DNA of 64,000 nt. Source: Amblyornis subalaris. Lineage: Eukaryota; Chordata; Aves; Passeriformes; Ptilonorhynchidae. Of the stretch, positions 1-12,046 are shown piece by piece. Each line of letters starts with the position of its first letter. Positions within the stretch are counted from its first letter, which is position 1. The position numbers and the translations under genes were made by a program. The notes under the pieces are model-generated. The model was not told the DNA's origin and did not search any database. It saw only the letters and a program-made list of their open reading frames with translations. The stretch lies in contig JACAXG010000032.1 in NCBI GenBank assembly GCA_018881555.1, positions 4,290,837 to 4,354,836 of the forward strand, in the 5' to 3' direction.

Positions 1-1180
1 AAAACAGTAATTTTACTTAACTTTTTGGGTCTGCGTATATGTGTCTACATTCAATCTAGTCATTCCAGGTTCCTCTTACTCCCTTAGAGAGAAACAGGTA
101 GTATTAGAGTGATTCACCTGACTTCCTTTAGACATTTAGTACCAAATGAGATGATTTGTGCTTTGCACTGACTTTATTTACTAGACTGGTCAGTGATGAG
201 CTCAGACACAGGTATCTACAGTTGGGAGATAAAACCCCACATTTATCCACTCAGCCTATGCCAAGTGTGAGGAAAAAATTATTGCTCCAGCAGCAGAGAA
301 AAAGGAGTGCAAAACTGGCATGACCATGTGGTGCAGCTCAGTTTTTAGCTAGAAACTTGGTAGGCCACATTAAATCCCATCATACACATNAGCTTTCATT
401 AGCTCCAATTCTAATTTCTCAGCAAAGCTGGGCCGAAACCAGCTGGACAGTGGTAGAGCTATGAAATAAGAGAGTAAACTAAATGGTTAAAGTGAACACA
501 TTTAAAATGCAGAAGAGAATAAATAGAAAGTTATTTAGCTTTGAAAGCCAAATAAACCTCTTGGGATTCTTCTAAAAGTTTTTAAAGAGAGCAGTGGGTC
601 TCATANTAGTAGCAGCATAGTGCTTCTCAACCAGCACACCTACTGTTGAGCATGACACTGGAAAAAAATCAGCACCTTTAGCCTCAGTTGTGGCAGCTGC
701 AGAACAGATGGAGATCAGTGTTGTTTGACTCCTCCACATCTAATTAACCTGTACAAAGGGGAAAGTAGTCATAAGATCCTAAGTGAAAAACCCTGTGTCT
801 CTGTTAAAGGCCTTTTCTCTCTAAGAGTGGTGAAAAGCAGGGAGAGCTCTGTATCTTAGCAGGTACAACCCCTGCCTTTCAACACAGAGGCCACACTTTG
901 TGTTTAAAGGAGCTGCTAAGTTTAATTCAATGCATCTCACCTCAGAACTAATGCTGTGGCCTAAATTAAAGAATGACTTGACTCTCAGTTCTGTTGTCAC
1001 CTAAGAATTGTTTCAGGAGAAACTTTAGGTGGCATAGTAAAGTCTAAACTCATCTATGGATAGACAGAGAAGGAAGAGAACACAAAATCTGCTAATACTG
1101 TAAATACTGCGCTGTAGAAGCTGTGGATATGCACAAACTCTTTCCTGAGACCTTCTGCCAGTGTGGTGTTCTACGCAAAT

Positions 1181-1215
1181 ACATATGTGCACACATACAC
1201 ACATAAATGTGTGTT
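1181..1215. repeat. Short CA/TG-rich simple repeat
   Basis: Alternating purine-pyrimidine sequence dominated by CA and TG dinucleotides with interruptions. It is too short and degenerate to be a strong microsatellite. Confidence 0.5.
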
Positions 1216-1687
1216 CTAAATGCCTGACATATAATGTAGTAAGTTTACAGCAGAACTGTGTTTCAAGAATTCCTGTGTAACAGAGGCAGAGATGACTAAA
1301 TATTTAACTTGTGTATGTAATGAATGGTAGTCATTTACACAGCCATAAATTTCAACATCCGTGAACAGAGGTGGATTCTCATCCAGTTATTTCATTTGCT
1401 TTTTATAAGATTGCTTGTTATTTATTCCAAGATGGAGCTACCTGAGAATGAGAATCACAAGATGAGGCAGACTTGGTGACTTGAAAGTACAAATTCTCAG
1501 ATCTGAAGAACTTATAACCTATTGAAACAGATAAGAAATATAGTTTTGAATGGGGATGTATGAAGTGAGCAAGAAGAATTGCTTTCAAGTGTCACGTTAT
1601 TACCATGCTTTAGAAAAAAACAACCATAAATCGCGTGATTTACCCTTGTGTCATAATGATGTTTTGGCAGTTGGCTTGGTCAAATGC

Positions 1688-1712
1688 TTTTTTAAAATCA
1701 AATTTTAAAAAA
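1688..1712. repeat. AT-rich perfect inverted repeat
   Basis: Two perfectly complementary 11-base arms (left 1688-1698, right 1702-1712) are separated by a 3-base loop. Both arms are runs of T and A, so chance formation in AT-rich DNA is plausible and no function is claimed. Confidence 0.6.
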
Positions 1713-2093
1713 TGTGTTTTTTAAATAAATGTAAACGTTAACAAAACACATTCATAGTAATAATTACAGATGGTGTCAGCGAGAAAAAAATGCTTAGCAG
1801 GTGTTGACCCAGCCAATATTCCAACATATTTTATGTTATTGCCAAATATAATAACATTAGACAACGACATCACCATACCACTTCAGAGGTGTAGGTATTC
1901 ATCAGAGAGTCATTAAACACTGGATTTTCTCAGTGTCACACAATTGCAGAAACAGTCGTGTTGGGTATTTGTGCTGATCCACTGAGAAACGTGTCAGTAT
2001 TGAATGGCTCTAAAATGTCCTAGTCTTTAGCTATATGAAGCATACAGAGGGTTGAAATTTAAGCCTATGTCGGTGAGTAAAGAATCAGCAAAA

Positions 2094-2107
2094 TTTTTTT
2101 TTTTTTT
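2094..2107. repeat. Poly-T run (14 bases)
   Basis: Uninterrupted homopolymer T. It could be the A-tail of a minus-strand retroposed sequence, but no recognisable element body lies next to it, so it is called as low-complexity only. Confidence 0.8.
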
Positions 2108-5100
2108 GAAAAAACCTCACTGTTCGGGTTACTTCTGAGATTCTTAACAATATTCATTTCTTGCACATTTTGTATTTTGAAGTTGGTGTTGTCTTGCATC
2201 TCTTAATTCCCTTACTTGCCTTCTTTAAGGATTCCTTTCACCCTATCTAAACATTCCACTGCTGCTTTCAGCTTCAGTCTAGTTTTCCTGCAATGTTTTA
2301 ATCTATACTTGAATCTTCTAACAGTTTAGTTTCTCATATGGCATTCAATTCAATTTCTTTTCCTTCACTTCGAAGTGGACTCAGATCATTGTCAGAGTCT
2401 GGGTCTTGCTGTATGCATTCTCTCACTTCCTATGGTCTAACATCTTTCACTTTTCCACATTTCTTTTTGGAATGCAACTTGTAAAACAGCCCAAATGTCC
2501 TCAGTTTTAACTGAATGAATTGGCCTACCTATATGCTTAAAGCAAGCATGCATTAAACACCCTGATGGATCAAGCCCTNCTGGTTTCTTCCAAGCTCCAA
2601 AAAGATTCCTGATGTACTGCAATCTATACTTACTGTTATTGTCATTGTTAATACTATTCTGGAAAACCTCATTGGCCAAGAGTCCCAGCCATAAACCAGT
2701 ATCCTGTTATGTTTAATNTGATGCAAATACAGAATAGAAAGACTCAGTGCTTTCTTCTCTCAGACTTTCATGCAGAGATCTAGACTGAAGATCACACAGC
2801 AACTTCTAGGAACTTCTTTGCAGGAATGGGCAACACAGCTGGAAATGGAAGGAATTCAGTTCATTTGTACANGGTAGAAACTATTTCCTACCAGAACTGA
2901 GTCAGGTAATTTGATTTTCTTGCAATGACTACCCTTTGTAACCAAGCAGCTGTAGAGTTCAGAAGAATGTTATTATGGCCCAGACAAAAGCTCTGACATT
3001 GTCCCCTCCATGGCAGTGCTACAAAGCAGTCCAGTCAGCAATCTTGCTTTTTTTTTCTTTTGTGAGAGTTAGAAATTACAGAATAATAATGTATTCAAGA
3101 GCTAAATTTTTTAGGGTCTGCATTCCTTCCTCTCAGAAGTGGCACTGCGCTGGGTCAAGTAATGCACTGGGTTTAGAGGGACAACAGTCCTGTATTAAGT
3201 ATTCCACTATTTTTGAAAGGGGTTTCCATGTCAAATCTCCTGTATTTTTAAAAAAACATTTTACACAGTTACATCAGCACTCCTACAACTTCTTACTTAT
3301 TAAATATAGTTCCCAGTGTGACTCCCTGGCTTAAATACAACAGGTACTTTTATGAAACCTGGTTTGAGTTTTTAGTGCAGCTGTGCAGAACTTTCGTAAT
3401 GAAACCCAAAACCCACCCAGGCTTGAGTTTCATTACAAATCTGAAACTCACATCAAGTTCTCTAAAGGGTTTGTCAGAGTTCACAACTCTAAAGATTTGA
3501 GGCTGGATGAAGAAAGTCTATGCTGAGTTACGATTTCAGGTGCAAGCCAGGGAAAATGTGGTTTGACCTTCAACAAGATAAAACCTGGTGGTTTAGGTTA
3601 AAAAGGAATAAGTCCTTGCAAAGGGGAAAATAGAGGATGAGTTTCATAAGCTCTTGTGAACCAAAGTTTTAAGCTACAAACCTGTGTGAAAGTTTTACTA
3701 ATAGTTATGATTGCTTATTTTTCCTTTCTCTTATACTTTTCTATCTGGTTGGTGTTTGTTGTACTGAAATTAAACCTGTTTGTACAGTTCTCAAACAGCC
3801 AAGTAAAGGGTTAGTACAAGTGCATAATTCCTCTGATCTAACAGAGAAGCCAAGGAGTCAGGGAGTCAGCAGATGGATTCTGCACATGCTTTGACAATTG
3901 ACTTGTTATCTCATCTTGTGCAATGGAAAGAATAGTTCTGGCTGTTTATTTCCATGCCTCAGAAATGCTTTTACCCTCTAAAGTAAAGCAATTCCAAGAC
4001 TTGTGTCTGTGCTAATACAACCCTTCCATTTCTCATTCCAGTGTTACTTGCTCGCAACTAGCCTGTGTGCTTCCACATTTCCTCCACTGGAGGTGTGAGG
4101 AAATCAGGTCTTTGTGCAAAGATACACTAACATCACAGGTATGAAATATGAAATCTGCTATCTGTGAATAATTAATGATTGTTCATGTTCTTGCTTCAGA
4201 CATTTCCCCCTTTTGTCTTTCTTTTGCTTCATCCATTAAGAGTCAAGTGAGGGTATTTATCAGAAACTCCTTTCCATCCATTGCTCCCAGAGTTCCTAGG
4301 AGTAAATGTGCACATTTTTGTGGAGTTTTACAGCTTCTGATTTTTGCCAAGACCCAATTAAAAGGTCTAACTGACAGTAGGCTGAAAAGTAAGTTTCAAA
4401 ACCATCCCAATAAATTATGAGCCTAAGTTCCACTTTAAAAAGTGGCTTAGGTATTGAAAAGACTGATTTGCATTGAAAGCTTATAGCATATCAATCACTT
4501 GCAAATCAATAAAATGAGAGACTTTTCCCAAAAATATGAATGTTTGAAGTGTTTTTGGGTAGAATCTTGGTTTTAGAAATTTAGCGTATTGTTATAATGA
4601 CATTTGGTTCAGGTCCATCATTAATTTTACTCAGCTGTGAAGAGATTGATGACAATTTTCACGTCAGCAGAAATAGAGTATCAGTGCAGGCTCAGATTTG
4701 TGTCTTCCTAGTAATTAACACATTTAACAGAAGAAAAATAGATTTTTTTTTATCTACTCCAAGAATTATCTAAGAGGGAGAGAAAAACACTGCTAAAAAA
4801 AGTCATAAATNTGTCAAAATTCACAGAACTTACAAGCTTGTCTTTTTATCTTAAAAACTGAGTTGAAGTAATCTTTACAGTTTTATTAAATGTAAGTGAC
4901 ATCCAGTGGTCAAGTGTTACTGCATATACTGAAAAATCTTGAGCTTGACTTTATGTCACCACTCTACTGACTTGGGCAGAGACCAAAGGTGGAAGGATGT
5001 TGTCCAGGTCTCTGCCAACCTGTTTCAATGTATCATAGTTAAAAAATGCATCATGAACATTTGGCTCCAGGTCTGTGCATAGATCTGAAGGTGCTAGCAG

Positions 5101-5261
5101 TTCAAATCCTCCTTCTATTATTTGCTTTCCTAGCATTCAAGCTATTCCTGCCCAGGTTCATGATGAAGAGGCCACCTTAGGCTCGGATAAGTGAAAGGAG
5201 ATTGCATGAGCTGTTGAACTCTTCCCACAAGGAGGAAATCCTTAAAATGTTTGTGATTTTG

Positions 5262-5538
5262 TGTTGTGGTAGTGAAAGGATGAGGAAATGGCTTCAAGCT
5301 GTGCCAGANGAGGTTCCAGCTGGACATCAGGAAGAATTTCTTCATAGAAAGGGTTTTCAAATATTGAGACAGGCTGCCAAGTGAAAGTGGTGGAGTCACC
5401 ATCCCTGGAAGCATTCAAGAAATGTCTGTACATGGCACCTTAGTGCTATGGTTTAGTAGTTATGGTGGTGTTTGAGCAAAGATTGGACTCAATGATCCTG
5501 GAGGTCTTTTCTAACCTTAACAATTCTACAATTCTATT
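5262..5538 (+). mobile_element. CR1 LINE 3' end, copy A (degraded)
   Basis: This is a 5'-truncated CR1 non-LTR retrotransposon carrying only the end of ORF2 and the short 3' UTR. The order typical of CR1 tails is visible: a remnant of the rgNGLxLxxGxFRLDIRKxFF region (around 5280-5345), the 'gtcaccatccctggaagcattcaa' region (about 5395-5418), a 'tggactcaatgatcctggaggtcttttc' block, and finally repeated ATTCTA-type octamers at 5521-5537, the usual CR1 3' terminus. The reading frame is broken by indels and an N at 5310, so nothing functional is encoded. It is more diverged than copy B at 18.6 kb. The 5' boundary is approximate, because the sequence upstream (5140-5260) was not matched to CR1. 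Confidence 0.88.
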
Positions 5539-7179
5539 TTAGTCAACATCCTTTTAACCTGCAGCCTTTAGACCTGGAGACTGTTGTGCTCTAGAATATG
5601 GTGTTTTGCCTTGTGACTAGAACTGGCGATGAGGAATGTCTACAAAACTCTTTTAAATTGTAGATAGCGAGTCAGCATATACTGGATTCCCTCTGGTATG
5701 TGGAACCACTTTGTTGTTAAATAAAACTGAGCACTCTCAACTCCATTTCAGAGCTGGATTTTGAGAGCATACTGCTTCATACAAGTTGTAAATATTGTCC
5801 CTATTCTAACAGCCATCAACAAGAAAGGCAGATGATTTCTAGTAAGCATTAGTTGATCTGTGGATTCAAAGTCCTGCCAAGAAGAATCCCAAAATCTACG
5901 GGGTGACCCATAGCATTGGATGTTGCATTTGACTTTCTGATTTCCTGAGAAATGAAGAAAAGAACGTGCTGCCAGACTGCTTCCAATTAGTCACCCATCT
6001 GAGGAGAGTCTGTGACTGATCAGCTTTGCAATTAACAAATATACTCTGGGAATGGCTGTTTGACATGATCGAATATGAAAAATTGGACAGAAGTCTCAAT
6101 TTTCCCCTTTGTATCTGGACTATTTATCCTTAAGGGGATTATCAAGTATACGGTTTGTAGATTTTAAAGCATATTTTGGGAATGAGTTTGGAGAGTTGTG
6201 GTTGTCATATAGTCAGCTGTTAGTCCCTTGGACACACAGATCTTTCCACTCCTTGAAGGTAAATTCTTGTCCCTGAGGCCAGATCAGAAATCTACTCAAC
6301 ATTTGAAATGGCTTAGCAACAGTAACAGAGGCAGTTTGTGGAAAAAAAACATAGAGAAAATGAATCTACATTATACTGATTAAATCTGTAATTTTAAAGA
6401 AAATTTAATACATTTCAGCATCGCATTTTAACAGTAAAAATACAAACTTCTGCTCCTGGTGCTCATTGAAAATACAGTGGCAANAAATAATTATTATAAT
6501 TATTCTGATTTAATTCAAATAGTCTTTCAAACAATCTAAATAAGNCACTGAGAGAATGAGTGTATTAGAGAAGAAGAAACACATAAGATTACAACTGAAA
6601 TGTGTATTTTGCTTCTTACTATGAAACAATGTAATTCAGGTGCAAATTCTAAAGCATCATGAATTTTAGTGCTTATTTCTTTCTTTAAATAGCAGGGCTA
6701 CTTATGGACAGTATTCACTTCTACATGATCACTTTGAATCAATATCAATCAGGATTCCATCCAGAGACTGGTAGAAGTCTTTCACCTGTTTTCTCCCTTC
6801 TCTCTTGAAAAAAAGAAAAAGGAACTTTTAGTCTATTTCACTCTCACTTACCTCCTTAATGCCTTGCACAGGCATGCTCTGCCCAAAGGAGATAAGAATT
6901 CAGAGAGGGCTGAGAGACAATCAGAGGCATGTGAATAAAAGCAGAGAAACCACAACCATTCCTTTTAGTCCCAACCCAAAATGACCCTTTGCAACTCTGG
7001 CATCAATGGAGTGATGAATCAGCATCTTCCTATGACAGTCGTAGTCCTGAAGGAGTAGTTCCTTCTCGTGTTTCCCTCTGAGCAGTACAGCTGAGGGTAA
7101 GCAGAGGTCAGGCTGGAGCCTTGGCCCTTAGTTTTACAGTGCGAATTGTAAGAGTGTGTTCCAATCAGAAATAACTCAG

Positions 7180-7520
7180 CAAAAGACATAATTTAACTTG
7201 GTTAATTATATTGACTCTTATAGAGACCATGAGTAAATAAATACCCTGCATACAAGGAAACTTGTTTATGGAATAAAGCTTAGCTCAACTACAATTTGGT
7301 GCTTTTAATGCATTCAGAGTACATTTTTAATACTTTCATATGGCCGAATAATACTTCCACATTGATTTTTCCCCTTATTATTTAATCTACTCTACAGTGA
7401 ACATGCGACAATGGCTCATTGATTTATTGTGAGTGTAGCAATAGGTTTATAACTGCATGAATCATGCAGATTGCTCAATTCACCACATGCCTTAATAAAA
7501 GTTTCACTTTAATAAAACAG
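7180..7520. other. Candidate conserved noncoding block
   Basis: AT-rich sequence dense in homeodomain, POU and forkhead-like motifs: TTAATTA, several AATAAA and TTTAT cores, ATTGATTTATTG, and a near-perfect palindrome of two 8-base arms around one base (7453-7469, ctgcatga/tcatgcag). No open frame, repeat or RNA gene explains it. Calling it conserved is inference from texture. A bird-vertebrate alignment would decide it. Confidence 0.3.
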
Positions 7521-8639
7521 AGCTAAGGCAAATATGTACAGAGCCTGGTCTGACATTCCTTATACATTACCCTGCCTCAGGAAATTATTACTATATATTT
7601 TATAGCAGCTACAGTAGGTTGGGGATCAGGATTAGAGCATAGTAACTACTGTGACATTTAGCAGAACTCCTGTGTATGCCATTAACCCTCACGGGGAGGA
7701 CTGGCATGGAAATATTTTGGAACAGTTGTTTTCATCCTTTTTGAATGATGGACTTGAAAAATTTTCTGTAAAGATATGATTCCTCACTCGCGGAATTTAA
7801 GCCCTTAGCATTTCATTTGTACCTTTCACAGGTGCCTTTGAAGTGCTTTGTGGACCTCACAGAGTCTACTGGTCATAAATGGTCATCACTGTTCCAGGAC
7901 AGCTTCCATCACTTGGCTACACAGAGATGAATTGACAGGTCTCTACCTAATTGCAATTGCCAGACTTTGAAGACACAAAATAATCTCAACAGTTACATGT
8001 ACTTCTACCTCATATCTCAAATTAATTGCGACAGTTAAATCTCAGCAAGACCTACTGAAGTGAACTGAAGCCTTTTGCAGCTGCGGATGTAGAAAGTATG
8101 TTCCCCTTATGCACACCTCCTCTTTTATTGCAGGAAAATTAGACAAATGCAGGCCCTCAGATGGGCGGATATTCTGACTTCATTTTGGTCAGAATTGGTC
8201 TTATGAAATTTAAGACAGAAATGGTGAAACTCTTGTGATAGCAGAAGTTTCAGAATGTATCATTTGAATCAGCACTGAACTCAAGCCTTGGATGGAGCTA
8301 AGGTAGACAGGTTTCTCTTTATAGCACTGAAGAAACAGATNTTCATTTCCTCTGCCCAGCTTCTGCCAATAGTGTCTCTACACTTTCTTAATTAGTGGAG
8401 CTTAGACTTTAAGCACAAACTTATTCATAACATCATTTTCTTAACATATGTACTTGAAGTTTAAAAGTGTTGTTGTTGAACTTACTAATGAACTTGATAA
8501 AAAGAGAACTACATCAATGTTAAATGGGAAGAAAAGCTTTAATGTCAATGGCCTCTACTGCATTACGTTCGTTGTACATTGCTGTCCCCTACAAAAATGA
8601 CAAAGTTCTAATGTGAAAGGTCATAGTTTGGCAATTTAT

Positions 8640-8715
8640 TTTGGTTTTATTTGGTTAGTTGGTTAGTTTTGGGTTGGTTTGTTTCATTTTGTTGTTCTGG
8701 CTTTTTTCTTTTTTT
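8640..8715. repeat. T/G-rich low-complexity tract
   Basis: A run of TTGG and TTTG units (ttggttagttggttagttttgg-like) ending in T-rich sequence. It reads as low-complexity DNA; no element boundary is visible. Confidence 0.6.
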
Positions 8716-9150
8716 AAGTAAGAAACACAATTGCTGTGTCTTCAGCAGCAAAATTTTCTTCTCCTGCATTTTTTAAAATAAATATTTTTTGCCTGTGTTT
8801 CTGCATTTTGAAAATTTTTTTGATAAAGGTGATGTGTTTACAAACAAAACAAAATTAAATCCACAGGCTTTACTCTTCTTAGGGAAACCTGCAATGGAAA
8901 ACAAAAATTGGGAACAATCAGTGAATTTAATAAAAAACAGCTCTGGCATTACTGTGTTCCAGTACAATAAAAACTTTTTCTATTGCTAGGTTGTCAGTAC
9001 TACGAAGCAGTTTTTAATGCATAAACCTCAGGCATGCAGATAAACCCAAGTACACTGGAGCCAAGGTTTGAAATCGGTACTTGAAACATGTCTTTAAAAC
9101 TGTCTTCTTTGTCAGGGGAACTCTTTGTCTTCTGGAATTATGGGCTTTAA

Positions 9151-9200
9151 GACCCCCCCGGCTATAAAAAGATGAAGTGTGAGAATTTCACCACCATTCC
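9151..9200 (+). promoter_or_regulatory. TATA-box-like motif with GC flank
   Basis: The sequence ggctataaaaag (TATAAAAA at 9163-9170) follows a run of seven C, a context resembling a focused RNA polymerase II core promoter. A start near 9190-9195 would be predicted. No coding gene follows, and the next recognisable donor-like site is a weak one near 9280. In AT-rich DNA this may be chance. Confidence 0.2.
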
Positions 9201-9510
9201 CTTGTAGCTCAGTATCTGAATTCTTCCAGCCATCTAAGTCCAGATCAGATCACAATGATGATTTTAGACACACCACTTCAGGTACTAAGTGCAAAATGGC
9301 TGAAGGTCCACATGGTTCCAGTGATTTGCTTATTGATTTCCATTATCTCTCTCTCTTTCTGCTTTTCTTCTCTTGNCTGTTGACTTTATTCTCTGTAAGT
9401 GTTGAGGAGTTAATTCTTCCTTAACTGTACTGAAATCGAAACACAAGCTTCATATATGTGTGTATAGGAACCTAAATTAAAAAATATATATATACTTATT
9501 GATGGAGAAA

Positions 9511-9613
9511 AATTTTACATCATAATTTTACATCATAATTTAATAATACTAATAATAATGATACTAAATAATAGTACTAATACTAATAATAATACTACTA
9601 AATAATAATGATG
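9511..9613. repeat. Tandem duplication and degenerate TAA/TAAT repeat
   Basis: A 13-base unit (attttacatcata) is repeated twice in tandem at about 9512-9538, followed to about 9613 by an imperfect trinucleotide-like array of TAA, TAC and TGA units. It is a typical interrupted AT-rich microsatellite. Confidence 0.8.
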
Positions 9614-10090
9614 CTATTTTGCAAAGTTATATTTAATCTGGGAACTATATTACCATAATCCAGAAAATTTGTGTTCCAAGATAATGTTTACAAAGCAGAA
9701 TTGAAGCGTATGATGTAGTTCAGCTTGGAGACTCCTGTTTGAAGCTTGTTAGGTTTGGTTTTCTTTAGTAGGAGAGATGGGCAATGGCAGGGTCATTCAA
9801 CTGGCTTGGTTTGTGTGGTTGTGCGGACACATCCCCTATAGTGTCCCGTCAGTGTCAGGCTTGTGAAGCCAGGCAGTGTTGTCATTATCACATCACTCTT
9901 GGAAGTTGCATGAAGATGATTTTCCTTCCAACGATACCATGGAAAAGAGACAAATCTTTACTCAGTCCAACACTTTCTAAAATAAGCAGGAATTAAATTT
10001 TATCTATAGATTCTGCTGGAAAAACTCTNTGCATGTAAATTTCATATTCCCCTGGGATTCTCTTTCAAAACATTCTTCATATGCTAGTAT

Positions 10091-10151
10091 GTAAACAATA
10101 TATACATATACATATATATACACATATACATATACGTAAACAATATATACA
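10091..10151. repeat. TATACA repeat bounded by 16-bp direct repeats
   Basis: The 16-mer gtaaacaatatataca occurs at 10091-10106 and again at 10136-10151. Between the copies is an alternating tatacatata/cacata tract. It is probably a microsatellite that expanded by slippage together with its edge. Confidence 0.75.
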
Positions 10152-10226
10152 ATTTTAAAACATTGTAGCATCACCTGTTAATTGCACCTCGTGAGTGAGA
10201 ATCTAACAAGAGCAAAAGGAGTATTT

Positions 10227-10231
10227 CCTAC
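10227..10231. repeat. 5' target-site duplication of the solo LTR
   Basis: CCTAC immediately before the LTR's initial TG is identical to 10689-10693 after its terminal CA. The coincidence of TG/CA ends with matched flanks fixes the element boundaries. Confidence 0.7.
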
Positions 10232-10688
10232 TGCCCTCGTTGGAACCAGGACAACATCAATTTGTGCAGTAACCAGAGGGGGCGTGGCCAGGACCTGGAG
10301 GTTATTCTATACCATCTCACATCATCGCTGGGGGCGGGGAAAGAGACTTCAGGGAGAAGGGGTTCCTTCCCATCGAGCGAGGGCGGCCGAGGGGGTGGTT
10401 GTGTATTGTCTGTTGTTGGGGGGTTCTGTGGTGAGCAATAACATTTCTTTTCTTGTCCCCTCTGTCATTAGTATTGTTGCTGTAACTNTTTGTTTTCTTA
10501 TCTCATTGCTGTTTCCAGAAAAATGTTCTTGTCAAACCTTGCATTTTTGTGCCTCCAATTCTCCTCTCTGGCCTGCTGCAGGGGGAAGGGAAGAGGTGGG
10601 AGGGGTGAGCAGCAAGCAAGTGTCAGTGTGGTTTGGAGAATCCCAGTGGGAGCACTAAACTGGGGAGTGCCATTCCTAAACCATGACA
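10232..10688 (+). mobile_element. Solo LTR of an avian ERVL-type endogenous retrovirus
   Basis: This 457-bp segment begins with TG, ends with CA, and is flanked on both sides by the same 5-base sequence CCTAC (10227-10231 and 10689-10693), the target-duplication size usual for ERVL elements. Its inner landmarks resemble avian ERVL LTRs: a 'ggcgtggcc' block near 10280, an 'accatctcacatcat' block near 10310, a GC-rich middle with CpGs, a 'ggtggtgagcaat'-type segment near 10430, a T-rich region, and the end 'aaaccatgaca'. GC and CpG content stand out from the surrounding AT-rich DNA. No gag, pol or env sequence lies beside it, so it is a solo LTR left by recombination. The 158-residue open frame starting at 10182 crosses into this noncoding LTR and is not a gene. 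The family name is from recall only. Confidence 0.82.
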
Positions 10689-10693
10689 CCTAC
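10689..10693. repeat. 3' target-site duplication of the solo LTR
   Basis: CCTAC directly follows the LTR terminal CA and matches the 5' flank exactly. This indicates an intact insertion without later loss at the junction. Confidence 0.7.
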
Positions 10694-11689
10694 AATCCAA
10701 GAAAGCACACNTTGCTATTATTTTGAGCATGGCTCACCAAATACTTTTCCAATGATCTGTAATCTATAAAAATAAAAGCAGTGGACGCTCAAAGATCACT
10801 AGTAACCAACAGACCACTAATAACCTTTATCTGTGTCTTGCAAAACATTTTAAAATGCATGACTGGAAGATGAAAGCATATCTGGGACGTCATTATGCAA
10901 TTCCTTCCTTGGGTAGCTCGGTACAGATGGCTGTCCTGACTGCAGCCATAATTAATTGTTAGATGTTTTTCTCCTAAAGCCAGACTTACCAGCCTGAGTA
11001 AGCTGTACATCAGTCCTTGCAGGCTTGGTTAAGTAACTAATAAGGCATCTGTGAAGCTCCATGCAGACCATTCGTGTGCATACAAATGTCAAANTACTCA
11101 ACACAAAATGCTGAAGAGAGTATTTTTAAATCCTGCTTGTTTTTTTAAAGGCAGGTAGCTAAATGTTCCACCAGGGAGGCTGGTGAGCTCAGTAGATGCT
11201 TCTAAGCCACTGCCAAGACCCATGTTGCAACTTTGATGTGATAGTCTTGGAGTTGCCAAAAAAGTGGAAAATGGAGTATCAGGCACTTCTCAGTAAAAGT
11301 GATTTAGGCCCATACATTATACTGCTAAGAAGGTTAATTTATTCTGTTGAGTTATATGCAAAGTGGGGTCAAAGGCAGCTCCCAGCCCTTCTGTGGGAGC
11401 CATGCCACTATTCAGAAGGGATAATGAGAACCATAGGGAAAGAGAGACAGAAAACATGTCTACTTCACTAGGAACATCTTCCAACTGAAAATTATGTGTA
11501 ATTAAGTGTAATTATATACATCGTTCAGTGTCTCTTTGATTGCAAAAATATCTAGGAAAAAAGAATAAAATTCACTTTATCCCTCAGCCACACCAATACC
11601 TTAGCANTAAGCCTCTGAATTTTGCTCCATTTTGTCTTTTATGGAGCCACGGAAGTAGCATTTGTTTCTGCTCCGTGATTGTATTTGAG

Positions 11690-12046
11690 CAGGTGAGGTG
11701 GTGCCTGCCATCACTGGGCTTAGCCAGGACCTCCTAGGGGCCGGGTTTGTCCTGCAGCGCAAGCAGCAGCTCCAGCTAGCGAGATGTTGCATCTCAAAAG
11801 TGGAGGAACAACCTATAATTGCAATTGCTTTCAGAAAAAAGTGGAAGCGTTCTGTTTTATGTGGAGTTCAAGTCAATCATTGCGCAGATAAGAGATGCTC
11901 TGAGCACAGAATCTGAGGGTCTGCGGTCAGCGGAGTACTGTACATTTCTGCTAGCAGTAGACATGAGAGATACACCAACCCAGATGCGTGGGCCATATGC
12001 AGAAACAGAGAATAAAACATCTATTGGTCAGTCAAGGAAACAATAA
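11690..12046. other. CpG-bearing open block, nature unknown
   Basis: This block is richer in GC and CpG than its neighbours and stays open in two overlapping plus-strand frames (11698-11916 and, from an ATG-like start, 11819-12046, 75 codons). Neither translation resembles a family I know, and no convincing splice acceptor-donor pair surrounds it. It could be a noncoding exon, a conserved regulatory element, or chance. Confidence 0.2.

Larger units (their letters stand above)
1..5261. other. Gene-free unique sequence
   Basis: No recognisable exon, RNA gene or transposon was seen in this stretch. The open frames are short, in all six frames, and match nothing I know. It holds a short CA/TG-rich patch (1181-1215), an 11-bp-arm AT hairpin (1688-1712) and a 14-base T run (2094-2107). 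The stretch reads as ordinary AT-rich vertebrate intergenic or intronic DNA. A short or noncoding exon cannot be excluded by eye. Confidence 0.65.
5539..9150. other. Gene-free unique sequence
   Basis: No gene or transposon was recognised. The stretch contains a motif-dense block at 7180-7520, listed separately, and a T/G-rich low-complexity patch at about 8640-8715. The remainder is AT-rich unique DNA with short, unrecognised open frames. Confidence 0.65.

Noticed and set aside
1080..1135. A taatactg...taaatactgcgctg segment resembling a miR-200 or miR-101 seed region.
   Set aside because: Only the seed-like words match. The mature sequence differs and no precursor-length hairpin is visible.
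4950..5140. Possible upstream extension of CR1 copy A.
   Set aside because: The words in this stretch do not follow the CR1 consensus in either orientation, so the element start was kept near 5262.
10182..10726. Plus-strand frames of 158 and 78 codons at the LTR.
   Set aside because: They lie in or across a noncoding solo LTR; translation gives no gag, pol or env signature.
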